64,000 nt of DNA, taken from Desmodesmus armatus. Lineage: Eukaryota > Chlorophyta > Chlorophyceae > Sphaeropleales > Scenedesmaceae. The position numbers and the translations under genes were made by a program. This document shows positions 42,515 to 54,600 of this stretch, in pieces (positions within the stretch are counted from its first letter, which is position 1; each line of letters opens with the position of its first letter). Below the pieces are notes generated by a model. It saw only the letters and a program-made list of their open reading frames with translations. It had not been told where the DNA came from and searched no databases. The stretch is from positions 41,909 to 105,908 of the forward strand of contig VIIQ02000253.1 of assembly GCA_007449985.2 (NCBI GenBank). Reading direction: 5' to 3'.

Positions 42515-44005
42515 GCAGCAGCGGCAGCAACAGCAATAGCAGCAGTGCCGGTTGATTGGGCCCACCACACGTTTGCCCTGTCGCCCTTCTACTGCTACAG
42601 CAAGTCATCAGTGTTCACACAGGACTGCAGTTTGCTGCCTCATATGGAGTTGGAGATGGGGGTGGTGCCCGGCAAAACCGAAATGCTCCTGTATGTCAAC
42701 ATGGACCCAAGGTGGGGAACGATTCTCCTGTGTGCCCTTGTGCGGAGGGGCGGGTGTCTTGGGAAGGCTTTTCCTTACAGAAACGCCCTCTACTCTCTTC
42801 ACCCCAAACCCACGCAATGTGCTCAGCTTGATGCACTCGGCGAGGCGGGGGGGGGGAGGGAGGTATTCACGCCAGACGGCAGTTTGCTGCCTCATTGGAA
42901 TTGGAGAGGAGGGTGGTACGCGGCAAACCCGAAGTGCTGCTGTATGTAAACATGGACCCAAGGTAATAGGAGTGCCCTTGTGCAGGGGAGAGGGGGGGGG
43001 GGCTGGGGAAGGTCAAACCCCTCTGATCTTTTCAACAAGATCGCACGCGTTGTGCTCATCTTGATACCCATTGGGAGGAGGGGGGGGAGGGGAGGTATTC
43101 ACGCCAGACGGCAGTTTGCTTTCTCATTTCAAATTGGAGATGGGGGTGGGGCCCGGCAGATCTTAAGTGCTGCTGTATGTCAACATGGACCCAAGGTAGG
43201 TAGGAGGAGTGCGAAGAGCAAAACCCTTCCCTCTCCCGGTACCGGTGGAGAGGGTGGGGGATGGGTTGTGCAGGATGAACGAGGTGGTGCGAGTGCGTGT
43301 AGGGGGGGGGGAGGGGAGGGGAGTGAGGTGTTCACGTCAGACGGCAGTTGACTTCCTTCTGTGGAATCGGAGGTGGAGATGGGGTGGTGCCCGGCAAAAC
43401 TGAAGTGCTGCTGTATGTCAACATGGACCCAACGTAATTGGAGTGCCCTTGTGCGGGGAAAATTGGGGGTTATGGGGGAGTTCAAACCCCCTCCCGCTAT
43501 TTTCAACAAGATCGCACGCATTGTGCTCATCTTGATACCCCTTGAGAGGGGGGGGGGGGGTAATCATGTCAGATGTCAGCCTGCTGCCTCATTTGAGATT
43601 GGAGAGGGGGGTGGTGCCCGACAAAACCGAAGTGCTGCTGCATGTAAACATAGATCCAAGGTAGGGAGGCTTTTGTGTGTGCTGGAGAAGGGAGTGGGGG
43701 AGGGGCAGGTTTTGTAGACCCTACAAGACCTGAGGTCTTGGCGCAGTTTTGGCATCTCCTCGCACCCCCCCCCCCCAACTTTACCTGAAGAATTCCTAGT
43801 ATGGCAAATAGTCTTTGTAGTGTTGATCACGCCTCCTATCATGTGCGCCCCCCCCCCCAATACTACTGATGCATGACAACAGAGAACTTTCACATGAATC
43901 CATATTGTGTTAGTGTCTATGTAGGTTGAGCCCCACGCTTGCTCCAACCTACCTCGACCACTTCTACCTCACCCCACCACCACCACACTCAACAGCTACC
44001 TTCAA

Positions 44006-44057
<52 letters not shown>

Positions 44058-46934
44058 GACAGCAGCAGCAACAGCAGCAGCCTGCCCAGTTGGAGTGAGC
44101 TGGAGTCCCGGGCTGCCAGCTGTCCCGGGTTTACAAGGTTTACGTCACCCGACATGCACGTGCGCGTGTTCTCAAGCACGGCCATACTGTTCAAAGTGAG
44201 TTGTACACCCCCACCCCTCCCCACCGGTCTTGTGCCATGAGATCTGTAGCTGCCAGCTGTCCCGGGTTCACACGGTTTACGTCACCTGACATGCACGTGC
44301 GCGTGTTCTCAAGCACGGCCATACTGTTCAAAGTGAGTTGTACACCCCCCCCCCCCACACACCGGTCTTGTGCCATGAGATCTGTAGCTGCCAGCTGTCC
44401 CGGGTTCACACGGTTTACGTCACCTGACATGCACGTGCGCGTGTTCTCAAGCACGGCCATACTTTTCAAAGTGAGTTGTACACCCCCCGCCCCACCCACC
44501 GGTCTTGTGCCATGAGATCTGTAGCTGCTAGCTGTCCCGGGTTCACACGGTTTACGTCACCTGACATGCACGTGCGCGTGTTCTCAAGCACGGCCATACT
44601 GTTCAAAGTGAGTTGTACACCCCCCCCCCCCCACACACACCGGTCTTGTGCCATGAGATCTGTAGCTGCCAGCTGTCCCGGGTTCACACGGTTTACGTCA
44701 CCTGACATGCACGTGCGCGTGTTCTCAAGCACGGCCATACTGTTCAAAGTGAGTTGTACACCCCCCCCCCGCCCCACCCACCGGTCTTGTGCCATGAGAT
44801 CTGTAGCTGCTAGCTGTCCCGGGTTCACACGGTTTACGTCACCCGACATGCACGTGCGCGTGTTCTCAAGCACGGCCATACTGTTCAAAGTGAGTTGTAC
44901 ACCCCCCCCCCCCCACACCGGTCTTGTGCCATGAGATCTGTAGCTGCCAGCTGTCCCGGGTTCACACGGTTTACGTCACCTGACATGCACGTGCGCGTGT
45001 TCTCAAGCACGGCCATACTGTTCAAAGTGAGTTGTACACCCCCCCCCCCCCCACCGGTCTTGTGCCATGAGATCTGTAGCTGCTAGCTGTCCCGAGTTCA
45101 CACGGTTTACGTCACCCGACATGCACGTGCGCGTGTTCTCAAGCACGGCCATACTTTTCAAAGTGAGTTGTACACCCCCCCCCCCCCCCCCCCCGGTCTT
45201 GTGCCATGAGATCTGTAGCTGCTAGCTGTCCCGGGTTCACACGGTTTACGTCACCTGACATGCACGTGCGCGTGTTCTCAAGCACGGCCATACTTTTCAA
45301 AGTGAGTTGTACACCCCCCCCCCCACCGTCTTGTGCCATGAGATCTGTAGCTGCTAGCTGTCCCGGGTTCACACGGTTTACGTCACCCGACATGCACGTG
45401 CGCGTGTTCTCAAGCACGGCCATACTTTTCAAAGTGAGTTGTACACCCCCCCCCCCCCCACCGGTCTTGTGCCATGAGATCTGTAGCTGCTAGCTGTCCC
45501 GAGTTCACACGGTTTACGTCACCCGACATGCACGTGCGCGTGTTCTCAAGCACGGCCATACTTTTCAAAGTGAGTTGTACACCCCCCCCCCCCCCCCACC
45601 GGTCTTGTGCCATGAGATCTGTAGCTGCTAGCTGTCCCGAGTTCACACGGTTTACGTCACCTGACATGCACGTGCGCGTGTTCTCAAGCACGGCCATACT
45701 GTTCAAAGTGAGTTGTACACCCCCCCCCCCCCACCGGTCTTGTGCCATGAGATCTGTAGCTGCTAGCTGTCCCGGGTTCACACGGTTTACGTCACCCGAC
45801 ATGCACGTGCGCGTGTTCTCAAGCACGGCCATACTTTTCAAAGTGAGTTGTACACCCCCCCCCCCCCCCCCACCGGTCTTGTGCCATGAGATCTGTAGCT
45901 GCTAGCTGTCCCGGGTTCACACGGTTTACGTCACCCGACATGCACGTGCGCGTGTTCTCAAGCACGGCCATACTTTTCAAAGTGAGTTGTACACCCCCCC
46001 CCCCCCCCCCACCGGTCTTGTGCCATGAGATCTGTAGCTGCTAGCTGTCCCGGGTTCACACGGTTTACGTCACCCGACATGCACGTGCGCGTGTTCTCAA
46101 GCACGGCCATACTTTTCAAAGTGAGTTGTACACCCCCCCCCCCCACCGGTCTTGTGCCATGAGATCTGTAGCTGCTAGCTGTCCCGGGTTCACACGGTTT
46201 ACGTCACCCGACATGCATGTGCGCGTGTTCTCAAGCACAGCCATACTTTTCAAGGTCAGTGCTGCCAGCACCCCCCCCCCCACTCACCCCCCCCCCCCCC
46301 CGCCCATACTCCCCCCCCTTCCACCCCGCCTCCCCCACCCCCCACCTCTTCCCCTCCCCCCCCCCCCCCCCCTCCTGGGCCCCCGCCCACACTGTGAGGC
46401 TCACCCCCCAATCTGCCCACCCACGCCCGCGCCCACACTCACCCCCCCCCCCCCCCATCTCCCCACCCACACCCCTGCCCACTGGGCTGTGACTCACCCC
46501 CTGATCCCCCCCCTCCGCCCACTCCCGCCACACTCATCCCCCTCCCTTACCCCTTCCCCTCCCCCGCCCCCACCCACAGTCATCCTCCCACCCCCCGCCC
46601 CCGCCCCTGCCTCCGCCCACTCTCACCCCCCCCCCCTTCCCACCCCCAGCCCCGCCCCCGCCCACACTCCCCCCCCCCCGACACCCCCCAAAACGCCCCC
46701 CTGCTGCTGCTGCTGCTGCTGCTGCTCGCTGTGACGATCAGACATGGCGCTGTCTGCCATTGCCTTTTTCTTATTCAACTGCTGCAGATGCTGCTGTTGC
46801 TGCTGCTGCTGCTGCCACACCCTGCAGGGTGATTTGTCTGGTTGGTCAGGAGCCACAGACATCCTGCAAGATGCAGTCAACATTTGGACAGCTTGGGCCA
46901 CTAGCCCCACCCCTCCCCCAGGGCCTGCTGCTGT

Positions 46935-46994
<60 letters not shown>

Positions 46995-47735
46995 ACCCTG
47001 CAGGTTGACCAGTCTGGTTGGTCAGCAGCCACAGACATCCTGCAAGATGCAGTCAACATCTGGACAGCTTGGGCCACTAGCCCCATTGACCATGGGGGCT
47101 TTGTGGACACACCACCACCTATATTCCATGGGACAGCAGCAGCAGCAGCAGCAGCAGCGGAGGAGGAAGGGTTGGTGTCTGGTGTGCAGATGGTACCTGA
47201 AGATATGAGGGAGAGGTCCTGGGCATGGAGGCGCTTCCCACGCAGGTGTGTGTGCGTGTGTAGTCACATGGTGTGCATCCAGCCAGGGTGTATACGTAAG
47301 GGGGGACTAAGTGGGGCACGGGACGGGATAGTAGAGTGGGTGAGGAGGCCTGGGGGCGGGGGGAAGGGGAGGGAGAATGGGGATGGCGGGCAGGCAAAGG
47401 GTGGGTGAGGGGCGTTTTCATGAAAGCAGGGGGTGGGTGAGGGATTGGGGAGGGAACGCGGACAGAAAGAGAGAGGATGGAGAATAAGCGGAAAAGTGGT
47501 GGCAAAACTGAGAACAAGGGAGTAGGAACGCTGAGAGAGGGAGGCACGGAGGTCTCTCTCCCTGAGGGGTAGGGCTTGCAGAATTGGGGTACAAAGGGAG
47601 CAGGCGGGAAAGATGCGGGTGTTGATAGGAGGCAGGAAGGAGGGGGGTGGGGGAGGAGATCAGTGGTTGACAGGGGGACTTCCCCTCTTGTCTCGGAGAC
47701 AACCTGCAACTTGTTGTGCTGATCCACACGGTGCC

Positions 47736-47833
<98 letters not shown>

Positions 47834-47941
47834 TGCTGCTGCAGGGAGCGTGCTGCTGGTGCCCTACGTGGTGTGTTTGGGGAGCAGGTCATGGAGGACT
47901 ATTGGGACAGCATGGCGGGAGATGCGCGCATACGGCAGTAG
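41517..47941 (+). CDS. RCCR: Red chlorophyll catabolite reductase-like protein (RCCR/ACD2 family)
   Basis: Five exons join in phase to 414 residues: 41517-41811, 42372-42711, 43925-44195, 47004-47245, 47845-47941. The N-terminus is Ser/basic-rich (MISSSCMQHGMVPNSSSKLK), as expected of a chloroplast transit peptide. The body shows the RCCR order: VDWAHHTFALSPFYCY, then MELEMGVVPGKTEMLLYVNM, DPRLSPTLAPTYLDHFYL, SPDMHVRVFSSTAILFK, and the helix ATDILQDAVNIWTAWATSP. In plants RCCR reduces red chlorophyll catabolite to the primary fluorescent catabolite using ferredoxin during chlorophyll breakdown. The Glu in MELEM may correspond to a Glu implicated in Arabidopsis catalysis; that alignment is from memory of the motif. 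Insertions of Ala (exon 2), Ser (exon 3) and Ala (exon 4) come from trinucleotide repeats. The family assignment rests on motif order, not a search. Confidence 0.7.
42025..42160 (+). pseudogene. Extra copy of RCCR exon 2 start with a one-C deletion
   Basis: After cccacag the sequence repeats the exon start VSDPSGVFKRQAPPNP almost exactly. One C missing from the CCCCG run at about 42070 shifts the frame to a stop. The intact copy begins at 42372, about 350 bp downstream. Confidence 0.85.
42868..43662 (+). repeat. Four extra copies of the end of RCCR exon 2, each with a donor
   Basis: Copies near 42870-42963, 43092-43197, 43331-43434 and 43566-43661 repeat the segment from the GACGGCAGTTTGCTGCC area to ATGGACCCAAG followed by gtaat or gtagg. 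Period is about 230-240 bp. They have diverged by substitutions and small indels that break the frame; the most distant copy reads ATAGATCCAAG. G-rich runs lie between copies. Confidence 0.9.
44240..46256 (+). repeat. Fifteen-copy tandem array of an RCCR exon end plus 5' splice site
   Basis: After exon 3 (ending 44195) the unit GCTGTCCCGGGTTCACACGG ... GGCCATACTGTTCAAA + gtgagttgtac + poly-C + accggtcttgtgccatgaga recurs 15 times, with a period of about 133-141 bp set mainly by the length of the C run. Copies differ at a few sites only (ccag/ctag, accc/acct, actg/actt, ggg/gag). The last copy ends TTCAAG followed by gtcagt. The first two-thirds of each unit is exon sequence, the rest intron. 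Confidence 0.98.
46259..46700. repeat. C-rich low-complexity intron stretch
   Basis: About 440 bp of nearly pure C with short interruptions (ccacactc, ccgcccac). It continues the poly-C character of the array immediately upstream. The long Pro-rich open frame across it is an artefact. Confidence 0.9.
46828..46910 (+). pseudogene. Extra copy of RCCR exon 4 start
   Basis: After ccctgcag this repeats SGWSGATDILQDAVNIWTAW in frame, 176 bp before the real exon at 47004. It then runs into a CTG repeat instead of the rest of the exon. Confidence 0.85.
46922..46993 (+). repeat. CTG repeat before RCCR exon 4
   Basis: About 24 CTG or near-CTG units end just before ccctgcag, the acceptor of exon 4. 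Confidence 0.9.
47738..47844 (+). repeat. CTG repeat forming the last 3' splice site of RCCR
   Basis: About 35 CTG units, with one TTG, end directly in the cag acceptor of the terminal exon at 47845. It is the longest CTG tract that abuts a splice site here. Confidence 0.92.
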
Positions 47942-48503
47942 TAACAGAATAACAGTTAGTGACAAGCCTTGAAGGAACAACATTGAAAGTAACAGTTGTT
48001 AGTCAGTTGCTATCCAGTGAGACAGCATGGCAGAGGAGGCGCGCAAATGGCTGTGCTTGCTGGTGCACTGCTGTACCTACTATGCAGGACAATATAACTA
48101 TCAATTGTGTTGGTTTGTTGTTTGCGGTGGATACAAGTGTTTGCAGCTGTTGTCATGGTCCCATTGCAGTTCACCGCGAGTCCCAGAAAGATGGCAACAT
48201 GTCGCTTTCCTTGGTGCAATATGACGTTGGTGTACTATGGCCTTTCGTGAATCACTATAATCGATACTTCAATGCATCATCCTAAGCACACCGCTCTTGA
48301 CTGGATGATGAATGTTATTTTTGAGCGGTCGGTGTCATGTACACGTCGATGGAAGATACTTCGCTCGACAGTCATCGATCTTGGAGTAACACTGCATCAT
48401 CGCGTTCCCAAACCGTCTGGTGTTCGTTCTGGCGCTGTAGCAGCCCGTTTTGGTGGCTGTGGTACCGATCGGTAACCATCGCTCTCTGCACGCAGCAATC
48501 ATC
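47942..48503. other. 3' UTR of RCCR and upstream region of the secreted-protein gene
   Basis: A short echo of the RCCR last exon (acagcatggc..ag..g.gcgcgca) occurs at 48021-48050. The remainder has no repeat or exon I can support. Confidence 0.45.
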
Positions 48504-49263
48504 ATGACAGTGTCTCGTGCTTTGCTTATTATGATGTTAGCGCTATCCGCCGTCGCTTCCTGTCTCGGTGAGTGTTCGGTGCAGCCCCGCCAGCCTGAGG
48601 CACCACCCCATTGATCAATCATGCATTCAAACATCAACCAAGGTCTTGGTCCAACAGCAGTTTGCTAGTGCTCCAAGGCCTCTTCACACTACATGTGTAC
48701 AAAACACACTGAAGACCATGATATCAGACGTGTCTTAGCTGTATCTTTGTGTGTCTCTTGCAGCCAAGGAAGACAGCAGCAGTAAGGCTGACAGCCTTGC
48801 CCAAGCCCTGTCTGCCTCAGAGGATGCCCTCGCACAACAGGCAAGGGTTTTGTGTATAAAGTACCACATCAGAACATAAACCCGCATCAAACCATCAGGT
48901 GTTTCTCTGTGGCTAAATGGAGGTGTGACCAATTCAAGTGACGATGTCAATTCAAGCGCCATTGGCCTGTGAGACAATTGCAATTTCTTACTGTACTTGC
49001 AGACAACTGTCAGAATGGCCTTCTGGGGCGTTGCTGAACCCTACTTCCCAGTATGGATTGCAGACTGCGGTGTATGAACGGGTCGCCCTTGTGTTTACCA
49101 TTGCAGGGAAGCAAGAGCCCCAAGAGCTTTGACCGCGTTGCAGTAGGAAGAGCAGTGACCGGTGGTTGGGCGAAGGTTCGCTTGGCTGCAGGAGGGCGCA
49201 AGAGCTACGCTACAGACGTTGCAGCAGAGCCAGCAAAACCAAACGGCAGGAAACTCTTGGCAG
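48504..49263 (+). CDS. Small secreted Ala/Ser-rich protein, partial gene model
   Basis: Exon 1 (48504-48567) encodes a clear signal peptide, MTVSRALLIMMLALSAVASC. Exon 2 (48764-48840) gives DSSSKADSLAQALSASEDAL. Its end, CAACAG, is followed by gcaagg, so the next intron would be of the GC-AG type. Exon 3 (49107-49263) gives SPKSFDRVAVGRAVTGGWAK, then RLAAGG, YATDVAAEPAKPNGRKLLAG, ending at gtgggt. Phases agree (1, 0, 1). The final exon was not found. No family is recognised; export or cell-wall location is inferred from the signal peptide. If the GC donor is not used, the frame stops soon after 48840. Confidence 0.5.
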
Positions 49264-49396
49264 GTGGGTGGACTTGGTTCCTGTGCTGCTGTGAGCTGGG
49301 GATGGGATGCAATGTGACAGCGACGGGGGCAACAAGGGTGTGAGCGACCAGCATGAGAGCAGGGCAGTGTAGGGTACATGTACACTGTGTACATGT

Positions 49397-49427
<31 letters not shown>

Positions 49428-49432
49428 GGGAG

Positions 49433-49528
49433 GTTCGCATGGCGGCAGCAGAGCCTCTTGCGGCAAGAGCTACGCTACAGACAATGCAGCAGAGCCAGCG
49501 AAACAAAATGGCAGGAAGTTTCTGGCAG
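49433..49528 (+). pseudogene. Copy of the secreted-protein exon end with donor
   Basis: GCAAGAGCTACGCTACAGAC, then GCAGCAGAGCCAGCGAAAC and GGCAGGAAGTTTCTGGCAG with gtgggttg, repeat the end of exon 3. The copy follows a tract of about 20 G. Confidence 0.85.
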
Positions 49529-50323
49529 GTGGGTTGCCCTTGCTGCAATGAGGGAAGGGGGACTCCACCTTGAAGGGGGTATGGAGGGAAAGGGGGAGGG
49601 GGCAGCAAGCTTTTGGCAGGTGCATGTGGGGGCGGCGCCAACCGGCTCTACGTAGTGCTCAGTAGCTATGTGTGAGAGAGGGCAGGCCGGTCAACAGAGG
49701 CAGATATTAATAATATTTTCCCCCTGTATATTGATTGGATATTGGATATATAATATTAATATTGGATATATAATTATTGAATATGTACAATTATATGATA
49801 TGCCCGAAGTCAACAGCAGAGCAGGCCAAGGCACATCATGCTGCCGCTCATTGCTGCCACTGCTGCCACCGGTGCTTCGAGCCGCCACGTGCCCTGCCGC
49901 ATTGCTGCCACTGCTGCCAGCACAACTAAGGCGATACTGTGCCACTGCTGCCATTGCTGCCACTGCTGCCACAGGTGCCTTGAGCCGCCACATGCCCTGC
50001 CACACTGCTGCTAGCACCGCACAGGTGCCACAAACGGCAGCTGCAGCAGCCAGAACAAGACCGGCAGCTCCAACAACAGCAGCACCAGCAACAGCAGCAG
50101 CAGCAGCGTGACAGCCTGGCATGTCACTCAAAGTGAGAATTGAGGCGTGAGGCATGAGGAGTGAGGAGTGAGAAATGAGGAGTGAGGATCACACAAGCCA
50201 CACAAAGCAGGCAGAAATCCCAGCCAGCTGCAGCAGCAAGCACATGTATGGCAGCACCAGCAACAGTTGGATAGGCCACACACACAACTTTTCTAACGTT
50301 GCTGCCGTAGGCCAGCCAGCGGT

Positions 50324-50324
50324 T

Positions 50325-50418
<94 letters not shown>
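50324..50418. repeat. (GCA)n trinucleotide repeat, about 32 units
   Basis: Uninterrupted gcagcagca of about 95 bp, in a region without a recognised gene. Confidence 0.95.
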
Positions 50419-50419
<1 letters not shown>

Positions 50420-51531
50420 GCTGAACAGCGGCGGCGGCTGCAGCAGCAGCGGCATTGAACAGCGGCGGCTGCGGCTGCAGCAGGCTGGTAATGATCAGCA
50501 GGCACAGTAGGAGCTGGCTGAATCCCCTAAAGATCATCTCCAACGCGTGTGTTGTGTAGTGGTCCATGCAGCGTGCCACCCGTCGGTCTGTTGTCTTGTT
50601 GTGTTGTTTGTTGTTTGTTGTGTTTTGTGTTGTTTTCAACCTAGCAGCTGCAGAATTTTTTGGGTTCACCAGGGGGGGCGGACTCCTACCGGCTTGCCAC
50701 GAAGTTGTTGCGGAGTTGTAAGGTTCACCGGGCCGGTTGACCATGCGCATGACCTGCAACTGAGTGACTCATTCTGAGTAAGAGCAGGCTTTCTTTGAAA
50801 GAGGGATGGGGCTCGTGCCTCTAGCTGTGCTGTCACAGCTCCTGACATGTCACGTTTTGATCCTTTTGACAGCATACATATGCACCTATGTGCACCCGCT
50901 CACCATTGCACACAATGCTGTGAGACCACTGTTGTAGCAGTAGTAGCCGCACGGATACGGTATCTGTGGAAATATTCAGAGAGGTGTGGTTGTGGTTTTG
51001 TGTGTGGTTTTGTGTCGACCATGGCGGTTCAGGGTTCAAGCTCAGACATGCTGAGAGAAACCCATTGCACCTGAGATTTGATAAAAATTGAGTCTAAGGC
51101 TGAGAGTCTGTCTGTGCTGCAGTTCTGTTGGCCTGCTTATCAAGCAGTGCAGCTCCTTTGCAGCAGTGGTGCTACATAAGTTCTGTCTCAGACAGGCGTG
51201 GTTGTGGTTTTGTGTCGACGGGGGTGCATGCTTCTACCGGCTGGGCCAAGCCCTCAAACCTCATGGGACAGAGGGAGTCAGTTCGTGCTGCATCTCAGCT
51301 TGTGTTTGGCCCCAAATAGAAGTGCTGGAAACACCTTGCTTCCAAAACCTGTCCATCTTGACTGTCATCCAGGTATGCAGATTAAACTTTACATGCATGT
51401 GCCTGCGGGGGGTACCTGCCAACACCAAGTAAGCACAACCCCACAACACCATGTCCAACAGTCAGACGCATCAACACAGCATGAGTAACCCTGAACCCTT
51501 TCCAGACAGCCTGGCCCAAACAAACGGGATA

Positions 51532-51550
51532 ACCCTGAACCCTAAACCCT
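51532..51550. repeat. Interstitial telomere-like repeat (CCCTAAA type)
   Basis: aaccctgaaccctaaaccct contains one degenerate and two true telomere-type units in CCCTAAA orientation. Confidence 0.6.
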
Positions 51551-53081
51551 ATGCTTCAAAATAGCACAACAACTGTCACAGAGGGATCGACAGGAAGGTC
51601 AAGCAGCATGAATTGCTGAACAAGTTAGTTGAGCATCCACTGAGTCACCGTCACCCTAGCCTGGCAGGTGAACGGCAAGTGGCTAGGAGGGCAAGAGGGC
51701 TGCGCCCTACACCCCTAGCCAGGTCAAGCAGACCGACAGACAGATAGACAGACAGACAGGCATACACGCAGTCACAAACCATGTCGCTTGCACATCAACC
51801 AAATGGCATAGCACCACACAGCATCATGTGTCAAGTCAGTGCCCAACGACACCGCTGGCTTTCATGTTGAAGGGCCAACACACATGGGGGTATGTCACAA
51901 GACAAGCTATGGGGTTGGGGTTCATACTAAAACCACAGACCCCATTCCGTGCACCAGAATCACACAATACAGGCTTGGCAACCAGATAAAACATCAGCGG
52001 ATGGTGGAGGCTGTCTGCATGTCAACGTTGGCACTTCAACTGCTTCCAAGTCCTTGCCAAGCAACATGCAAAGCAAGCCAGCAAGAAAGCCTGCACGCAT
52101 GCCCTAGCATTGTATTGGATGCACAAAGAGCACGGCTGCTTGTGAAGTGCCTTAGAGCCTCAACTTACAACCATAGCACAAACTGGCAACTCCCTGATGC
52201 CCTCCACAACAGCAAACCTCAGATCAAACTTGGAAAAAGCCCTCCCAAAAACCTCTGGAGGAAGCTCAGACGGAACAACAGTGTCAACAAACCCGGAAGC
52301 CCCAGCTGAAGATCAGGAACAGACAACTCAACACCCCAGATAAAAACTCAACAAACGAAGCCCAGACTCAAGTGAAAGGCGTCAGCAGCAAGAGCTGCCC
52401 AACTGACAAAATGTCAAAGCCACACAACACAGTCAACAACACAACACAAATTGCTGTTAGTCCTCAACACACTATAGACAAAATGCAAAGCCACAGTATG
52501 AACACACTGACACCCTCGCCCCCCGGGACGCCACCCAAGCGCCCCCCCAAACTGTCATTGCAACGCACACTGTGCCGCCATCACGTGTGATCTGACTCTT
52601 CCTGTCTGCACAGAAAGAGTGAAGGTGGTAACAGGGTGATGGAAGCAAAAACACAAACACCAAACCAGCAAACCATATCCATGCCCAAGAACACACCACA
52701 ACAGCAACAACACACCCTGTTGTGCGCAACAAGATGCCCAATTGACTACTTAGCATCTCCTGGATAGGACAACAGGGTCAGAGCGGCACTCAACCCTAAA
52801 ACCTGAACATTGCTCGGCACACCCCTTGCACCACCGCACTGGCACATTGCAGCTAACACAAGCCACCTACCCCACTCGTCAACACACTCCACCCAACCCC
52901 ACTGAACCGAACACCCCACCTACCAGCCTAACCCAACTCTCCTCCACACACACCCTCCCACACAGATCAACACAGACACACAGATCAACACAGAGGCAAG
53001 GAGAGGAGGTTGGTGGTAGCAGCTTATGCGGCAGTTGCAGCAGCAGCTTTTCAAAACATAACATAATAACATTGACTGCGC

Positions 53082-53653
53082 TCAACTGGCTTGATCTTCC
53101 TGTGCCGCTGCATCTCCGGCACCAGCTGGTGCTTCTGCTGCTGCTGTTTTCGACCCTCCTACAGCCTGCCCAACTGTTGCTGCTGCTGCTCCTGCTTTGA
53201 CCGCCTGCTGCTGCTGCTGCTGCTGCTTGTTCAGCTTGGGCATCTCCTGACTGTCTTCTTTGATAGCCCCTAGCACAGTGTGCAACTGCTGAGTGCCAAA
53301 CCCTGTACCCTGATCTGAACCCTGCCTGGCCCCAAAACCATCGTGACCGCTGGTCCCGGCATCGGTCAAAACCCAAGAGCCATCCTCAACAAAACCCTCA
53401 TCACTTGGGCCAGGTGGGCCAGGTGGACCAGATTGGCCAGATGCAGACTTGACACTGCTGCTCCCACCTATCTGGCCCAGCTCGCCGTTTGCCAGGGTCC
53501 CCTCTGGGCCAGATAAGATCACCGACAGCTGCGGCTGCTGCTGCTCCTGGCCCATTGCTGCCATTGCTGCCGCCGGCTGCTGTTCCATTGCTGCCATTGC
53601 TGCCACTGCTGCCGGCCCCCACCAACCAGCCGCCGGTGCAAGCCTGGGGCTCG

Positions 53654-53687
<34 letters not shown>

Positions 53688-54508
53688 GCTGCCGTGTGCA
53701 TCTCTTGCCTCTGCTGCTGCTGCTGTGGCAGCAGTGGCAGCAGTGTCGGCGGCTGCATTGCTGCCGGGTGACCCCATGTCGCCTGCTGCCCTTGGTGACG
53801 TCACTGCCAACCCCGCTGCTGCAACAGCAGCGGCAGCAGTGGCGACGACTAGGGGGGCGGAGGGGCAGCGAGTGGGGGGATGCAGTGCACTGCTGCTGCT
53901 GTCGCCGGCTGGGTGGGTTGGGGCTGGAACACTCCCTCGCTGCTTAACGGAAGCTGCGAAGAGGGGGGGGGGGGGGGAGTGTGAAGGGGCGAACAAGGGC
54001 AACCCAATATTAGCTCAACTCAACATTGAGTGCGAGCAGAAGCTGCGAGGTGGGTGATTTAGGATGGTGGCAGCAGGGATGGCCCGAAGTGAGTGTGATT
54101 GACCAAAAGCATTTACTACTCCCCTGGCGCATCAGCAAACATCTCAACCCTTGTACAGCACTGTACTACACTGTGTTGTACTATACGGTACTGTACGGTA
54201 CTGTACAGTACTGTACTGTTGGGTGCAGAATGCAGACACACTTTTGATATCATGTGACGAGGAACGGGCTACAGACGATATGACAGCAGCAGTGGGGAAG
54301 TGGGTCTCACCTGTCATCACACATTTTCAAATGCAGTTGGTGTGTCGACAGAGAGACTGCATGCGTGCACATGCATGTTGACTAGCTGAGTGAGTGAGTG
54401 AGTGAGTGAGTGTGTGAGTGTGTGTGTGAGTGTGAGAGTGTGAGAGTGTGTGAGAGTGTGTGAGAGTGTGAGAGAGTGTGAGAGAGTGTGAGAGAGTGTG
54501 AGAGAGAG

Positions 54509-54600
<92 letters not shown>

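Larger units (their letters stand above)
49529..53081. other. Gene-poor stretch with AT island, minisatellites and GCA repeat
   Basis: It includes an AT-rich block at 49705-49800 and a GCTGCCACTGCTGCCA-type minisatellite at 49850-50000. gaggagtgag direct repeats lie at 50140-50190 and a (GCA)n run at 50324-50418. GTTGTTT-rich sequence is at 50590-50640 and CCCTGAACCCTAAACCCT at 51532-51550. (GACA)n is at 51733-51760. Between 51800 and 53080 the sequence is A/C-rich and of lower GC. I see no supported exon. Confidence 0.55.

Noticed and set aside
44240..46256. Regular repeat array with variable parts, superficially CRISPR-like
   Set aside because: The repeated part is about 120 bp of exon-intron sequence, the variable part is only C-run length, and the host is a eukaryote with intron-containing genes.
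46126..46734. 202-codon Pro-rich frame that could be taken for a cell-wall hydroxyproline-rich protein
   Set aside because: It begins in the exon-copy array and runs through the C-rich intron; RCCR splices over it in phase.
47613..47972. Poly-Ala/poly-Leu/poly-Gln frames near the end of RCCR
   Set aside because: All come from the CTG tract in the last intron.
51839..52309. 156-codon open frame in the gene-poor region
   Set aside because: No recognisable motif, no codon pattern like the neighbouring genes, and no splice context; the A/C-rich sequence simply lacks stops.
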